From positions 1 to 51,014 of the forward strand of contig VGVB01000017.1 in the NCBI GenBank assembly GCA_016882265.1: 51,014 nt of DNA, written 5' to 3'. This document shows positions 9,501 to 18,568 of this stretch, one piece after another. A program made the position numbers and the translations under genes. The notes under the pieces were generated by a model. It worked only from the letters and a program-made list of their open reading frames with translations. It did not search any database and was not told where the DNA came from. The stretch is from Gammaproteobacteria bacterium. GTDB taxonomy: Bacteria > Pseudomonadota > Gammaproteobacteria > Steroidobacterales > Steroidobacteraceae. Each line of letters opens with the position of its first letter. Position 1 is the stretch's first letter.

Positions 9501-10771
9501 TGAACACTGAAGTGCAGAAAGAACAGAGCATGGTCATCCAGAAGAAAATGCTGGGTGAGCATTACGAAAAGCTGGCGCGCGCGAGGAAGGACGGCAAGAA
9601 GGTCGTCTACACCTTCGTCCCCGGCAACCTCAACGAGCTGATCCTCGCCTTCGACATGCTGCCGGTGCACCCGGAGGTCAATGCGCTGCAGTCCGGCATG
9701 CGCAAGCTGAGCGGCGACTACATCCAGGAGGCCGAGAAGCTCGGCCACTCCGAGGACGTCTGCACCTACGTCAAGTGCGACATCGGCATGCTGAAGAAGG
9801 GCAATCTCGGCCCGACCGGCGAACCGCTGCCGGAGCCCGACCTGCTGCTGCTGTCGTACACGGGCTGCTTCACCTTCATGAAATGGTTCGAGCTGCTGAA
9901 GCAGGAGTACAACTGTCCGATGGTGATGCTGCAGGTGCCGTACCAGGGCGACGGCCGCATCACGCCGTCGATGCGCGAGTACACGGCCCGGCAGCTCCGC
10001 GAAGTGCTGGTGCCGGTGCTCGAGCAGGTGTCCGGCAAGAAGCTGGACGAGGCGCGGCTGGCGGAACTGCTGGCCAGTTCGGCCCGCGCCGAGGACGACC
10101 TCGTCTACGTGTGGGAGTCGGGCAAGCACCGGCCCTCGCCGATCGATGGCTACTTCGGCGGTGTCTATTACATCGGGCCGATCTTCACCGCCTTCCGCGG
10201 CGTGCCGGGCTGCGAAGCGTATTATCGGGCGCTGCGCCAGGAGGTCGACTTCCGCATCGCCCACGGCATGGGACCGACCACCCCGGAGGGCGAGCTGCGC
10301 CAGCAGAAATACCGGGTGGTCGTCGAGGGCCCGCCGAACTGGACCAGCTTCCGCGAGTTCTGGAAGATCTTCTACGACGAGGGCGTGGTCATGGTCGCTT
10401 CGACCTACACCAAGGTCGGCGGCCTGTACGACAAGGGCTTCCGCCATGACCCGCAGGATCCGTTCAACACGCTGGCCGAGTACTGCCTGGGCTGCTACAC
10501 CAACCGCAACCTGCCGGCCCGTGTCGACCTGATCGAGCAGTACATCCGCGACTACGACGCCGACGGTTTCCTGTTCAACTCGATCAAGAGCTGCAACTCG
10601 TTCTCGGCCGGGCAGCTCATGATGCTGCGCGAGCTGGAGAAGCGCACCGGCAAGGCCGGCGCCTTCATCGAGAGCGACCTGGTCGACCCGCGCTACTTCA
10701 GCGCCGCCAACATCAAGAACCGCCTCGAGTCGTACTTCCAGATGCTGGAAGCCAAGCGGCTGGCGGCCTGA
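9500..10771 (+). CDS. bcrB: Benzoyl-CoA reductase subunit B
   Basis: A 423-residue homologue of BcrB/BadE/BzdO and partner of BcrC in the catalytic module. Conserved features are YTFVPGNLNELILAFDMLPV near the N-terminus, cysteines in VCTYVKCDIG, and the C-terminal CLGCYTNRNLP and KSCNSFSAGQ segments, which probably contribute Fe-S ligands. ATG 9500, overlapping the bcrC stop, was preferred to an upstream in-frame start at 9485 because a G-rich ribosome site (near 9487) is correctly spaced for it. Eleven bases separate its stop from bcrA. Loss of this gene should abolish anaerobic benzoate growth while leaving the box route intact. Confidence 0.94.
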   Translation: MNTEVQKEQSMVIQKKMLGEHYEKLARARKDGKKVVYTFVPGNLNELILAFDMLPVHPEVNALQSGMRKLSGDYIQEAEKLGHSEDVCTYVKCDIGMLKKGNLGPTGEPLPEPDLLLLSYTGCFTFMKWFELLKQEYNCPMVMLQVPYQGDGRITPSMREYTARQLREVLVPVLEQVSGKKLDEARLAELLASSARAEDDLVYVWESGKHRPSPIDGYFGGVYYIGPIFTAFRGVPGCEAYYRALRQEVDFRIAHGMGPTTPEGELRQQKYRVVVEGPPNWTSFREFWKIFYDEGVVMVASTYTKVGGLYDKGFRHDPQDPFNTLAEYCLGCYTNRNLPARVDLIEQYIRDYDADGFLFNSIKSCNSFSAGQLMMLRELEKRTGKAGAFIESDLVDPRYFSAANIKNRLESYFQMLEAKRLAA

Positions 10772-10782
10772 CGGAGAGCACC

Positions 10783-12177
10783 ATGGACTACTGTTACATC
10801 GGCATCGATCTCGGCTCGACCACGACCAAGGCCGTGTTCCTCGACGAGCAGGAACGCGTGCTCGGCCGCGGCATCACCAACTCGCGCAGCAACTATGAGC
10901 TGGCCTGCCAGGTCGCGCGTGAGGAGGCGGAAATCAACGCCCGCTTCGGCCTGCTGCGCAAGAAGCTCGAGGCCAGTCCGCGCATCGGCGCGCTGGCCGA
11001 ACCGCTGATGGCGGTGCTGTCCTGCAACTACGCGCTGGCCCAGCACCTCGAGCAGCTCAAGGCGCTGCGCGCCGAGTGCCACGGCCTGGCCGCCGCCCAC
11101 GGCTTCGAGGCCGGCGAGACCGGGCGGATCAACCAGGCGCTGGGCCGTATCTTCGACGCGCTCGACCAGCAGGCGCAGGCCGACTTCTTTCCGGGCAGCG
11201 CCGCGGCCAGCGACTTCTTCCGCGATCTCGCTACCAGCCACTACCTGAAGCAGGCCGAGCAGGTGACGCGCGAGCTGCCGGTATCGTTCGACCGGCTGGT
11301 CGGACTGTTCGACGCGGCGATCATCCGCGTCGAGAACCACAGCTTCGCCGGGCTGTACCGCCAGTACCTCGAATTCGCCACCGGCCGGGCCAGCGCCGAT
11401 GAGCGCTTCGCGCCGTTCGCGGCCGAGATCGGCGCGGCGGTCACCGATACGGCCGAGCGCCGCTTCAACGTGCTCAACACGGTCGGCACCGGCTACGGGC
11501 GGCTGACGCTGCCGTTCGCGCGCGAGCAGATCCGCTCCGAGATCCTGTGCCACGGCCTCGGCGCGCACTACATGTTCCCGCAGACCCGCACCGTGCTCGA
11601 CATCGGTGGCCAGGACACCAAGGCGATCCAGGTCGACGAGCACGGCATCGTCACCGGCTTCCAGATGAACGACCGCTGCGCGGCCGGCTGCGGCCGCTAT
11701 CTCGGCTACATCGCCGACGAGATGAACATCGGCGTGCACGAGCTCGGGCCGCTGGCGCTGCAGTCGACCAAGCCGGTCAAGATCAACTCGACCTGCACGG
11801 TGTTCGCCGGCGCCGAGCTGCGCGAGCTGATGTCGCTCGGCCAGAAGCGCGAGGACATCCTCGCCGGCCTGCACCGCGCGATCATCCTGCGCGCGATGTC
11901 GCTGCTGGCGCGCTCCGGCGGGGTGCAGCCGGAGTTCACCTTCACTGGCGGCGTGGCCCGCAACCAGGCCGTCACCCGGGCGCTCGAGGACCTGGTGTTC
12001 GAGAACTACGGCCGGATGAAGATCAACATCAGTGCCGACAGCATCTTTACCGGCGCGGTCGGCGGGGCGCTGTTCGCCAAGCGCGACCCGAAAGGCGTGA
12101 TGGCCGACCTCGAGATCAAGAAGCTCAACACCTGCGGCGGCGCACCGGCTGGGCAGCCGGCGCCGTGCGCGGCCTGA
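10783..12177 (+). CDS. bcrA: Benzoyl-CoA reductase subunit A (ATPase/electron activator)
   Basis: A 464-residue member of the BadF/BcrA/HgdC ATPase family (ASKHA fold). Together with BcrD it accepts electrons from ferredoxin, carries a bridging [4Fe-4S] cluster and couples ATP hydrolysis to electron injection into BcrBC. Visible motifs are GIDLGSTTTKAV (phosphate 1), DIGGQDTKAI (phosphate 2), CAAGCGRYL (cluster Cys) and STCTVFAGAE (second cluster Cys). It is somewhat longer than I recall for the Thauera homologue (about 440 residues); the extra length seems to lie in the region between residues 60 and 200. It is followed after 11 bases by bcrD. Confidence 0.94.
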   Translation: MDYCYIGIDLGSTTTKAVFLDEQERVLGRGITNSRSNYELACQVAREEAEINARFGLLRKKLEASPRIGALAEPLMAVLSCNYALAQHLEQLKALRAECHGLAAAHGFEAGETGRINQALGRIFDALDQQAQADFFPGSAAASDFFRDLATSHYLKQAEQVTRELPVSFDRLVGLFDAAIIRVENHSFAGLYRQYLEFATGRASADERFAPFAAEIGAAVTDTAERRFNVLNTVGTGYGRLTLPFAREQIRSEILCHGLGAHYMFPQTRTVLDIGGQDTKAIQVDEHGIVTGFQMNDRCAAGCGRYLGYIADEMNIGVHELGPLALQSTKPVKINSTCTVFAGAELRELMSLGQKREDILAGLHRAIILRAMSLLARSGGVQPEFTFTGGVARNQAVTRALEDLVFENYGRMKINISADSIFTGAVGGALFAKRDPKGVMADLEIKKLNTCGGAPAGQPAPCAA

Positions 12178-12188
12178 GGAGAACGAAC

Positions 12189-13031
12189 ATGTTCTATACG
12201 GTGGGCATCGACGTCGGCTGTGACGCGATCAAGACGGTGCTGATGAAATTCGACGGCGGGCGCGAGGAATTGCTGTTCAAGGACCTCGACAAGATCCGCA
12301 AGCGCAACGTCAAGGAAGTGCTGCGTTCCGCCTATGACCGGGTGCTGGCGCGGCACGGCCTGACCGAGGCCGACATCGCCTACGTCGCGACGACCGGCGA
12401 GGGCGAGCTGGTCGATTTCCGGCGCGGGCACTTCTTCTCGATGACCGCGCACGCGCGCGGCGCGGTGTTCCTGAATCCGGAGGTGCGCGCGGTGGTCGAC
12501 TGTGGGGCGCTGCACGCCAAGGCGATCCTGATCGACGAGCGCTCCAAGGTGCTCGCCTATCGGATGACCTCGCAGTGCGCGTCCGGTTCCGGGCAGTTCC
12601 TCGAGAACATCGCCCGCTACCTCGGCGTCGCGATCGACGATGTCGGCGCGCTGTCGCTGCAGGGCGACTCACCGGAGCAGGTCTCCGGCATCTGCGCGGT
12701 GCTGGCCGAGACCGACGTCATCAACATGGTCAGCCGCGGCATCACGACCTCGAACATCCTGCGCGGCATCCACCTGTCGATGGCCAAGCGCCTGATCGGT
12801 CTGCTGCGCATGATCAAGGCGACCGGCAACATCCTCGTCACCGGCGGGCTGGCGCGCAACGCCGGTTTCGTCGCCGCGATGCAGGAGCTGGCCGACAAGG
12901 ACAAGCGGCTCAAGGCCCGCATCATCGTCCATCCGGACTCGATCTACGCCGGCGCGATCGGCGCAGCGCTGTGGGCCGGTTTCCGGCACCAGCGCCTGGA
13001 GGGAAAGGCCACGGAGCCCCAAGCTGCCTGA
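12189..13031 (+). CDS. bcrD: Benzoyl-CoA reductase subunit D (ATPase/electron activator)
   Basis: A 280-residue BadG/BcrD-type activator ATPase and partner of BcrA. It shows the N-terminal GIDVGCDAIKTVL phosphate loop, CASGSGQFLENIA and SGICAVLAETDVIN, the two Cys-containing motifs that hold the shared [4Fe-4S] cluster. In GIDVGC the usual Ser of GIDxGS is replaced by Cys, as I recall for other D subunits. ATG 12189 has GAGGAG about 10 bases upstream. It ends the bcrCBAD block; a 122-base spacer without a convincing promoter separates it from hcrC. Confidence 0.93.
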   Translation: MFYTVGIDVGCDAIKTVLMKFDGGREELLFKDLDKIRKRNVKEVLRSAYDRVLARHGLTEADIAYVATTGEGELVDFRRGHFFSMTAHARGAVFLNPEVRAVVDCGALHAKAILIDERSKVLAYRMTSQCASGSGQFLENIARYLGVAIDDVGALSLQGDSPEQVSGICAVLAETDVINMVSRGITTSNILRGIHLSMAKRLIGLLRMIKATGNILVTGGLARNAGFVAAMQELADKDKRLKARIIVHPDSIYAGAIGAALWAGFRHQRLEGKATEPQAA

Positions 13032-13153
13032 ACCGAGCGGGCCTGCGCAGCGTGCTCGAGGGCACGCGACCGCAGTTCGCCGGCCGCTGACCGCGCGCCG
13101 GGGGCCGCCTGGGATCAAGCACAACGACAGGTACGGAAAGGAAGGGGCAGAGG

Positions 13154-13681
13154 ATGACTACGACGAATGCGGCGCCAGCGGCCGCGCCCGGCGAGCAGGC
13201 CCGCGTGCTGACGCTGCGCGTCAACGGGATCGAGCAGCGCGGCATTGCCGGACCCGGCACCACGCTGCTCGAGTTCCTGCGTGAAGAACTGGGCCTGACC
13301 GGCAGCAAGCGCGGCTGCGATCTCGGCGAATGCGGCTGCTGCAGCGTGCTGGTCGACGGCCGGCCGATGCTGTCCTGCCTGCTGCTGGCGGCCGACGTCG
13401 CCGGCAGCGAGATTACGACCATCGAGGGCATCGCCAGGGGCGAAACGCTGCACCCGCTGCAGCAGGCGATGGTCGACGAAGGCGCGATCCAGTGCGGCTT
13501 CTGCACGCCGGCGATGGTGATCAACGGCGTCGACCTGTTCAACCGCACGGCGTCGCCGTCGCGCGACGAGATCAAGGCCTGCGTCTCGGCCACCGTGTGC
13601 CGCTGCACCGGCTACAACCGTATCGAGCAGGCGTTCGTGACCACGGCCGAGCGGTTGTCCGGCAAGGGTGGTGCACGATGA
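13154..13681 (+). CDS. hcrC: 4-Hydroxybenzoyl-CoA reductase gamma subunit
   Basis: A 175-residue small iron-sulfur subunit of a xanthine-oxidase-family enzyme. Eight cysteines define two [2Fe-2S] clusters: Cys55, 60, 63 and 75 (plant-ferredoxin-like) and Cys114, 117, 149 and 151 (QCGFC and CRCTG). The subunit relays electrons to the molybdenum site that removes the phenolic hydroxyl of 4-hydroxybenzoyl-CoA. On its own it could belong to any family member; the specific call depends on the 4Fe-4S loop of the beta subunit encoded at 16062. A strong GAAGGGG/AGAGG ribosome region precedes ATG 13154. It overlaps hcrA by 4 bases (ATGA). Confidence 0.88.
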   Translation: MTTTNAAPAAAPGEQARVLTLRVNGIEQRGIAGPGTTLLEFLREELGLTGSKRGCDLGECGCCSVLVDGRPMLSCLLLAADVAGSEITTIEGIARGETLHPLQQAMVDEGAIQCGFCTPAMVINGVDLFNRTASPSRDEIKACVSATVCRCTGYNRIEQAFVTTAERLSGKGGAR

Positions 13682-16065
13682 GCAGCTTGAACATCGTCGG
13701 CAGGCCGGTCCCGCAGATCGACTCGCGCGACAAGGTGCTGGGCCGGGCGCGTTTCACCGACGACATCCGCCTGCACCATCCGCTCGAAGTCGCGATCCTG
13801 CGCTCGCCGCATGCCAGCGCCCGGATCGTCGCCGTGGACACCAGCCGGGCGGCGGCGCTGCCGGGCGTGCGCGGCATTGTGACCGGCGCAGATTTCCGGC
13901 ACACGTTCGGCGTGCTGGTGATCAGCAAGGACGAACCGGCGATCGCCCGCGAACGGGTGCGCTACATCGGCGAGCCGGTGGCCGCGGTGGCGGCGGAGAC
14001 CGCGGACCTCGCCGCCGCGGCGCTCGCGCTGATCGAGATCCGGTACGAAGTCACCGACACCTGCCTCGATCCGCGGGCCGGGCTGAAGCCGGTCGCCGAG
14101 CCGCTGCACCCCGGTCTCGGCCGCGACAACAACCTGCACAAGCAGGTCGATCAGCACTACGGCGACGTCGGCGCGGGCCTGGCGGCGGCGCCGGTCGTGG
14201 TCGAGAAGCGCTTCACCTTCGCCCCGGTGACGCATGCCTTTACCGAGCCGCATGCGACCCAGGTCGCGGTCGACGGGCGCGGCAACCTCACCGTGTACAG
14301 CGCTACGCAGGTGCCGCACTACCTGCACATGGCCATGGCCGAAGTGCTGGAGATTCCCGAGCACCGCATCCGCATCATCAAGCCGCACCTCGGTGGCGGC
14401 TTCGGCGGCAAGAGCGATCCGTTCCCGCACGAGATGATCGCGGCGAAGCTGGCGCTGGTGACCGGCCGCAACGTGCGCGTGAACTTCAGCCGCGAGGAAG
14501 TGTTCATCAGCAACCACGGCCGGCACCCGACGACGATGACAATGAAGCTCGGTTACGACCCGCAGCAGGGTGTGACCGCGATCGACGCCGACATCGTCAT
14601 CGACGGTGGTGCCTACGGCAGCTTCGGCGTCGTCACCACCTACTACAACGGCATTCTGCTGCAGGGTCCGTACCGGCTCGACAATCTGCACTTCCGCACC
14701 CGGCGCGTGTACACGAACAAGCCGATGTGCGGCGCGATGCGCGGCCACGGCGGCGTCAATGCACGCTTTGCCGCGGAGGTGCTGCTCGACATGGCGCTGG
14801 TGCAGGCCGGCGTGGATCCCTGCCAGGGGCGGATCGACATGATCCACCGCCCGAACACGCTGCTCTCCGGCGGTTTCCGCATCACTTCGGTCGGCCTGAA
14901 GGGCGGGCTCGAGGAGGCGATGCGCCGGTCCGGCTGGCGCGACAAGTACGGAAGGCTGCCCTACGGCAAGGGGGTCGGTGTCGCCTGCGGCTTCTACATC
15001 AGCGGCAGCGCGGCGCACATCCATCGCAACAACCGTCCGTCCAGCACGGTGCGGCTGACGCTCGAGTTTGACGGCACGGTGACCGTGTACTCCGGCGCCG
15101 CCGACATCGGCCAGGGCATCGACACGATCCTGGCGATGATGGCGGCCGAGGTGCTCGGCATCGGCCTCGACCAGGTCAAGGTCGTGGTCGCCGATACGCA
15201 GTTGACGCCGGTCGACCTCGGCAGTTACAGCTCGCGCGTGACCTTCATGGCCGGCAACGCGGCCCGCAACGCGGCGATCAGCATGCGCCGGCTGCTGGTC
15301 GCGGCGGCCTGCAGGCTGCTCGAGCTGCCCGAGCCGGCGTGGGAGAAACCGGAGCCGCCGGGCGACTTCTTCCGCCAGGGCCGCCGCCGGCCCGACTATT
15401 CCTCGGATTACCTCGGGCCGAACCCGGACTACGACAGCGATGGTTTCCGGCTGGCGAACGGTCAGGTGACGCAGGTGGCCAGCGGTCGCAGCGTGCCGTT
15501 CCTCGAGGCCGTGCGCCGGGCGCTGGACGAACCGGGGATCCTGCAGACCTTCGGCACCTACCGCTCGCCGAAACTCGGCGGCACGTTCAAGGGTGCGGCG
15601 GCCGGCCTGAGTCCGAGCTACAGCTTCACTGCGTTCATCGTCGAGGTCACCGTCGATCCCGAGACCGGGTTCGTCAAGGTCGACCGGGCCACCTGCGCGC
15701 ACGACTGCGGAACTGTGCTCAATCCGCTCGCCGTGCAGGGCCAGATCGAGGGCTGCATCCACATGGGTCTCGGCCAGGCGCTGATGGAGGAGGTCGTGCA
15801 CTACGACGGCGTAGTACAGAACGCCAGCTTCCTCGAGTACAAGATCCCGTCGGCGTTCGAGCAGCCGGAGGTCGTGCTGGTGCCGACGCCGAGCGACGAG
15901 ACCGAGGGGCCGTTCGGCGCGAAGGAGGGCGGCGAGGGGCCGCTGGCGCCGATCATCCCGGCCATCGCCAACGCCATCTACGACGCGGTCGGTGTCCGGC
16001 TCACCGAGGTACCGATGCGGCCCGACCGGGTGCTGGCGGCGCTCCGCAAGGCAGGTGCGGCATGA
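13678..16065 (+). CDS. hcrA: 4-Hydroxybenzoyl-CoA reductase alpha subunit (molybdenum-binding)
   Basis: A 795-residue large subunit that binds the molybdenum pterin (MCD) cofactor and the substrate. Visible motifs are GGGFGGKSDP (near residue 240), GAMRGHGG, the AADIGQGIDT cofactor stretch and GPFGAKEGGEGP near the C-terminus, whose first Glu corresponds to the catalytic base region of the family. Reductive dehydroxylation of 4-hydroxybenzoyl-CoA yields benzoyl-CoA, the substrate of bcrCBAD just upstream. A charged, Tyr/Asp-rich segment around residues 560-595 lengthens the protein a little relative to the Thauera homologue as I recall it (769 residues). ATGA overlaps join it to both hcrC and hcrB. 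Confidence 0.9.
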   Translation: MSSLNIVGRPVPQIDSRDKVLGRARFTDDIRLHHPLEVAILRSPHASARIVAVDTSRAAALPGVRGIVTGADFRHTFGVLVISKDEPAIARERVRYIGEPVAAVAAETADLAAAALALIEIRYEVTDTCLDPRAGLKPVAEPLHPGLGRDNNLHKQVDQHYGDVGAGLAAAPVVVEKRFTFAPVTHAFTEPHATQVAVDGRGNLTVYSATQVPHYLHMAMAEVLEIPEHRIRIIKPHLGGGFGGKSDPFPHEMIAAKLALVTGRNVRVNFSREEVFISNHGRHPTTMTMKLGYDPQQGVTAIDADIVIDGGAYGSFGVVTTYYNGILLQGPYRLDNLHFRTRRVYTNKPMCGAMRGHGGVNARFAAEVLLDMALVQAGVDPCQGRIDMIHRPNTLLSGGFRITSVGLKGGLEEAMRRSGWRDKYGRLPYGKGVGVACGFYISGSAAHIHRNNRPSSTVRLTLEFDGTVTVYSGAADIGQGIDTILAMMAAEVLGIGLDQVKVVVADTQLTPVDLGSYSSRVTFMAGNAARNAAISMRRLLVAAACRLLELPEPAWEKPEPPGDFFRQGRRRPDYSSDYLGPNPDYDSDGFRLANGQVTQVASGRSVPFLEAVRRALDEPGILQTFGTYRSPKLGGTFKGAAAGLSPSYSFTAFIVEVTVDPETGFVKVDRATCAHDCGTVLNPLAVQGQIEGCIHMGLGQALMEEVVHYDGVVQNASFLEYKIPSAFEQPEVVLVPTPSDETEGPFGAKEGGEGPLAPIIPAIANAIYDAVGVRLTEVPMRPDRVLAALRKAGAA

Positions 16066-17075
16066 CGACGAGGATGACGGGCTTCGATTTCGAACGGCCA
16101 GCCGGGCTGCCGGCGCTGCGCGGACTGCTGGCGCGGCTCGGCAAGGAGCAGCGGCGCTTCACGCTCGCGGCCGGCGGTACCGACCTCATGCCACAGCTCA
16201 AGCAGCAGCAGCTTGCGACCGAGGTGCTGGTATCGCTGAACGGCGTCGGCGAGCTGGCCGGGATCGAGCTGGCCAGCGACGGCACGCTGCGGATCGGCGC
16301 GCTGACCCGGCTGGCCGAGGTCGCGGAAAGCCCGCTGGTGCGCGAGCGGCAGCCGGCGCTGGCGGCCGTTGCGGCGCGGGTCGGCAGCCCGCAGATTCGC
16401 AACCGGGCGACGCTCGGTGGCAACCTGCTGGTCAACAACCGCTGCGTCTACGTGAACCAGAGTCCGCTGAACCGGACCGTGCATGCGCCGTGCTTCAAGG
16501 TCGACGGCGACGTCTGCCACATCGTCAAGAGCGCGGTGCGCGGCAAGCTGCCGCAGTGCCAGGCGCGCTTCGTCTCGGACACCGCGCCGGTGCTGCTGCT
16601 GCTCGACGCCCGCCTCGTGCTGCTGCGCGGTCGCGGCGAGCGGCGCGTGCCGCTGCGGCGCTTCTACCGCAACGACGGCATGGAGCGCAACGTGCTGAAG
16701 CCGGGCGAAGTACTGGGCTGGATCGAGGTGCCGCCGGCCGGCGGCCTGCGCATCGACTACGACAAGCTCGCGGTGCGCAACGCGCTTGATTTTCCGTCGC
16801 TCGGCGTCGCCGTCGGCGTGCGCGAGGACGAGCGCGGCGAACCCGTCGAGCTTGCCGTCGCGCTGACCGGGCTCGGCACGCATCCGCTGCACTGGCGCTT
16901 CGCGCTGGTTGGCGGCGCCGCGCCGGCGGCCGTGGTCGCGCAGGCCTGTGCCAGGGCCGAGAAGTCGGTGACGACCTACCAGCAGGATTTCTTCCCGCGC
17001 GACTACCGCAAGAAGATGATCGGCACGTTCGTCCGGCGCGGACTGCGGCGGCTGGGGCGCGGGGCATGGACCTGA
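16062..17075 (+). CDS. hcrB: 4-Hydroxybenzoyl-CoA reductase beta subunit (FAD, extra 4Fe-4S)
   Basis: A 337-residue FAD-binding subunit of the CO-dehydrogenase medium-subunit fold: AAGGTDLMPQ near residue 36 and GSPQIRNRATLGGNLL near residue 108 bind FAD. It is set apart by a Cys-rich insertion with Cys128, Cys144, Cys152 and Cys166. In known 4-hydroxybenzoyl-CoA reductases this loop binds an additional [4Fe-4S] cluster that makes the enzyme run in the reductive direction. This is the strongest evidence for the hcr assignment of the three genes. The third-to-fourth Cys gap (14) is longer than the 9 I recall for Thauera. A 155-base spacer follows before the ferredoxin gene. Confidence 0.93.
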   Translation: MTTRMTGFDFERPAGLPALRGLLARLGKEQRRFTLAAGGTDLMPQLKQQQLATEVLVSLNGVGELAGIELASDGTLRIGALTRLAEVAESPLVRERQPALAAVAARVGSPQIRNRATLGGNLLVNNRCVYVNQSPLNRTVHAPCFKVDGDVCHIVKSAVRGKLPQCQARFVSDTAPVLLLLDARLVLLRGRGERRVPLRRFYRNDGMERNVLKPGEVLGWIEVPPAGGLRIDYDKLAVRNALDFPSLGVAVGVREDERGEPVELAVALTGLGTHPLHWRFALVGGAAPAAVVAQACARAEKSVTTYQQDFFPRDYRKKMIGTFVRRGLRRLGRGAWT

Positions 17076-17230
17076 ACCGCTCGGCGGCGGGCCGGGCCAG
17101 TTGCGGCCCGCGCGCGCCTGCACCATCATGAAGAGCGGCGGCCGGCCGGCGATTCCGGCGCCGCTCGCGCCGGACGGCGGCGCAAGCGGGGCCAGCATTC
17201 ACCCCCTGACCGAGGAAGAGGAAGGAGCCG

Positions 17231-17518
17231 ATGGCTTATATCATCACGAGCGCCTGCGACCAGTGTGACGCCTGTACGGCGGAGTGTCCGAACGAGGCGA
17301 TCAGCGCCGCTCCGACCATCCACCGGATCGATCCGGCCAAGTGCACCGAGTGCGTCGGCTTCTTCGACGAGCCGCAATGCGCGGCGGTGTGTCCGCAGGA
17401 GTGCTGCGTGACGGATCCCGACCGGGTCGAGTCCGAGGCGGAGCTGCTCGAGCGCGCGAAGCGGCTGAGCCCGGACGAGGACTTCTCCGGCGACGTGCCT
17501 TCGCACTTCCGCGCCTGA
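17231..17518 (+). CDS. 2[4Fe-4S] ferredoxin (BadB-like electron donor)
   Basis: A 95-residue acidic ferredoxin of the Alvin type. The first motif is CDQCDACTAECP near residues 9-20. The second, starting at CTEC near residue 38, has the longer spacing ECVGFFDEPQCAAVCP, and a C-terminal extension of about 30 residues follows. Ferredoxins of this type donate low-potential electrons to benzoyl-CoA reductase and sit in bcr, bad and bzd operons. GAGGAAGAGGAAGG precedes the ATG. It lies between hcr and the pad-like oxidoreductase, which could reduce it, so it may link 2-oxoacid oxidation to ring reduction. Confidence 0.9.
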   Translation: MAYIITSACDQCDACTAECPNEAISAAPTIHRIDPAKCTECVGFFDEPQCAAVCPQECCVTDPDRVESEAELLERAKRLSPDEDFSGDVPSHFRA

Positions 17519-17537
17519 ACCAGGCGGCAGCGCCGCG

Positions 17538-17984
17538 ATGCAGCCGATCCGGGAGCGCTACGTACACCGGGAACTGGTGCGGTTCACGCACACGGACCCG
17601 GCCGGCTACGTGTTCTTCCCGCGCTTCTTCGAGATGTTCCAGGCCGCGGTCGAGGACTGGTTCACCGACTGTCTCGGCATCCCGTACGCCGCGCGCATCC
17701 TCGACACGCACACGGGCTTCCCGACGGCGCACCTGGAGTGCGATTTCCGGCAGCCGTGCCGGCTGGGCGATGTGGTCGAGTTCGAACTGATCCTCGAGGC
17801 GATCGGCCGGACCTCGTACACGCTGCGCATCGCCGGCCGCGTCGGCGGCCAGCTCCGGCTGCGCGCCCGCGTCGTGATCGTGTCGATCGACATGGACGCC
17901 GGCCGGCCGCAGCCGCTCGCGCCGGACCTGCGCGAGCGGATGGCGGAATACCTGCGGGTATGTCAGGCTGACCTGCAGGGCTGA
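17538..17984 (+). CDS. 4-Hydroxybenzoyl-CoA thioesterase-family hotdog protein
   Basis: A 148-residue single-hotdog thioesterase. The HTDPAGYVFFPRFFEMFQAA stretch at residues 18-37 contains the Asp of the 4HBT active-site pattern (D-x-A-G-x-V-F-F/Y-P). The family hydrolyses acyl-CoA or aroyl-CoA esters. In aromatic-degradation loci such enzymes probably free CoA from dead-end or overproduced aroyl-CoA; that role is inferred here. It begins 19 bases after the ferredoxin and ends 11 bases before the next gene, so it belongs to the operon. Confidence 0.85.
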   Translation: MQPIRERYVHRELVRFTHTDPAGYVFFPRFFEMFQAAVEDWFTDCLGIPYAARILDTHTGFPTAHLECDFRQPCRLGDVVEFELILEAIGRTSYTLRIAGRVGGQLRLRARVVIVSIDMDAGRPQPLAPDLRERMAEYLRVCQADLQG

Positions 17985-17995
17985 CGGGGGCACCG

Positions 17996-18568
17996 ATGTA
18001 CGAGCTGCGCATTCACGGGCGAGGAGGCCAGGGGGCGGTCCTGGCCGGCAGCATCCTCGCCGCGGCGCTGGTCCACGAGGGGCATTTTGTCGTCGCCGTG
18101 CCGTCATTCGGCTTCGAACGGCGCGGGGCCCCGGTCACCAGCTTCCTGCGCATGGACTCGCGCGAGATCCGGCAGATGACCAACATCTATCGCCCGGACT
18201 GCGTGCTGTGCATCGACCCGACGGTCGGCCGCGCGGTCAACATCTTCGATGGCCTGCGTGAGCGCGGCACCTGGATCCAGACGACGGCGAAGCCGGTCAC
18301 CGAGCTGCAGGTACCGGAGCTGGTCGCGACGGTCGGCCTGCTCGACGCGGTGCCGATCGCGCGCGAGCTGTTCGGCCGGCCGATCACCAATACGCTGATG
18401 CTCGGGGCCTTCGCGCGCACGACCGGACTCGTCTCGCTCGCAGCGCTGCGCGAAGCTGTGCGTGAATCCGAGTTCCGCGACGCGGGCCTGCAGCAGAACC
18501 TGCTGGCGCTCGAACGCGGCTTCGCCGCGACGGTCGTGCATCATTTCGAGCGGCGGGTGGCCGCATGA
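17996..18568 (+). CDS. padE: Phenylglyoxylate:acceptor oxidoreductase gamma subunit (PadE-like)
   Basis: A 190-residue gamma subunit of the 2-oxoacid:ferredoxin oxidoreductase superfamily, which contributes to the CoA-binding part of these enzymes. It begins with the family hallmark MYELRIHGRGGQGAVLAG, followed by PSFGFERRGAPVTSFLR, a shared segment of POR gamma chains. The next four genes encode delta, alpha, an FAD-linked oxidoreductase and beta, in the order described for the phenylglyoxylate dehydrogenase genes padEFGHI of denitrifying Azoarcus. The substrate call rests on this five-gene architecture, not on specificity residues; other aromatic 2-oxoacids remain possible. It overlaps padF by 4 bases. 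Confidence 0.75.
   Translation: MYELRIHGRGGQGAVLAGSILAAALVHEGHFVVAVPSFGFERRGAPVTSFLRMDSREIRQMTNIYRPDCVLCIDPTVGRAVNIFDGLRERGTWIQTTAKPVTELQVPELVATVGLLDAVPIARELFGRPITNTLMLGAFARTTGLVSLAALREAVRESEFRDAGLQQNLLALERGFAATVVHHFERRVAA

Noticed and set aside
13113..13118. GATCAA half-site before hcrC
   Set aside because: Only one half of an FNR-type site; the partner TTG at the right distance is absent.
13612..15801. A 700-codon minus-strand open frame opposite hcrA
   Set aside because: It is the antisense of a gene with molybdenum-hydroxylase motifs; His/Arg-rich composition and no family features. The same holds for other long antisense frames, for example 930-2261, 25238-27601 and 43010-44989.
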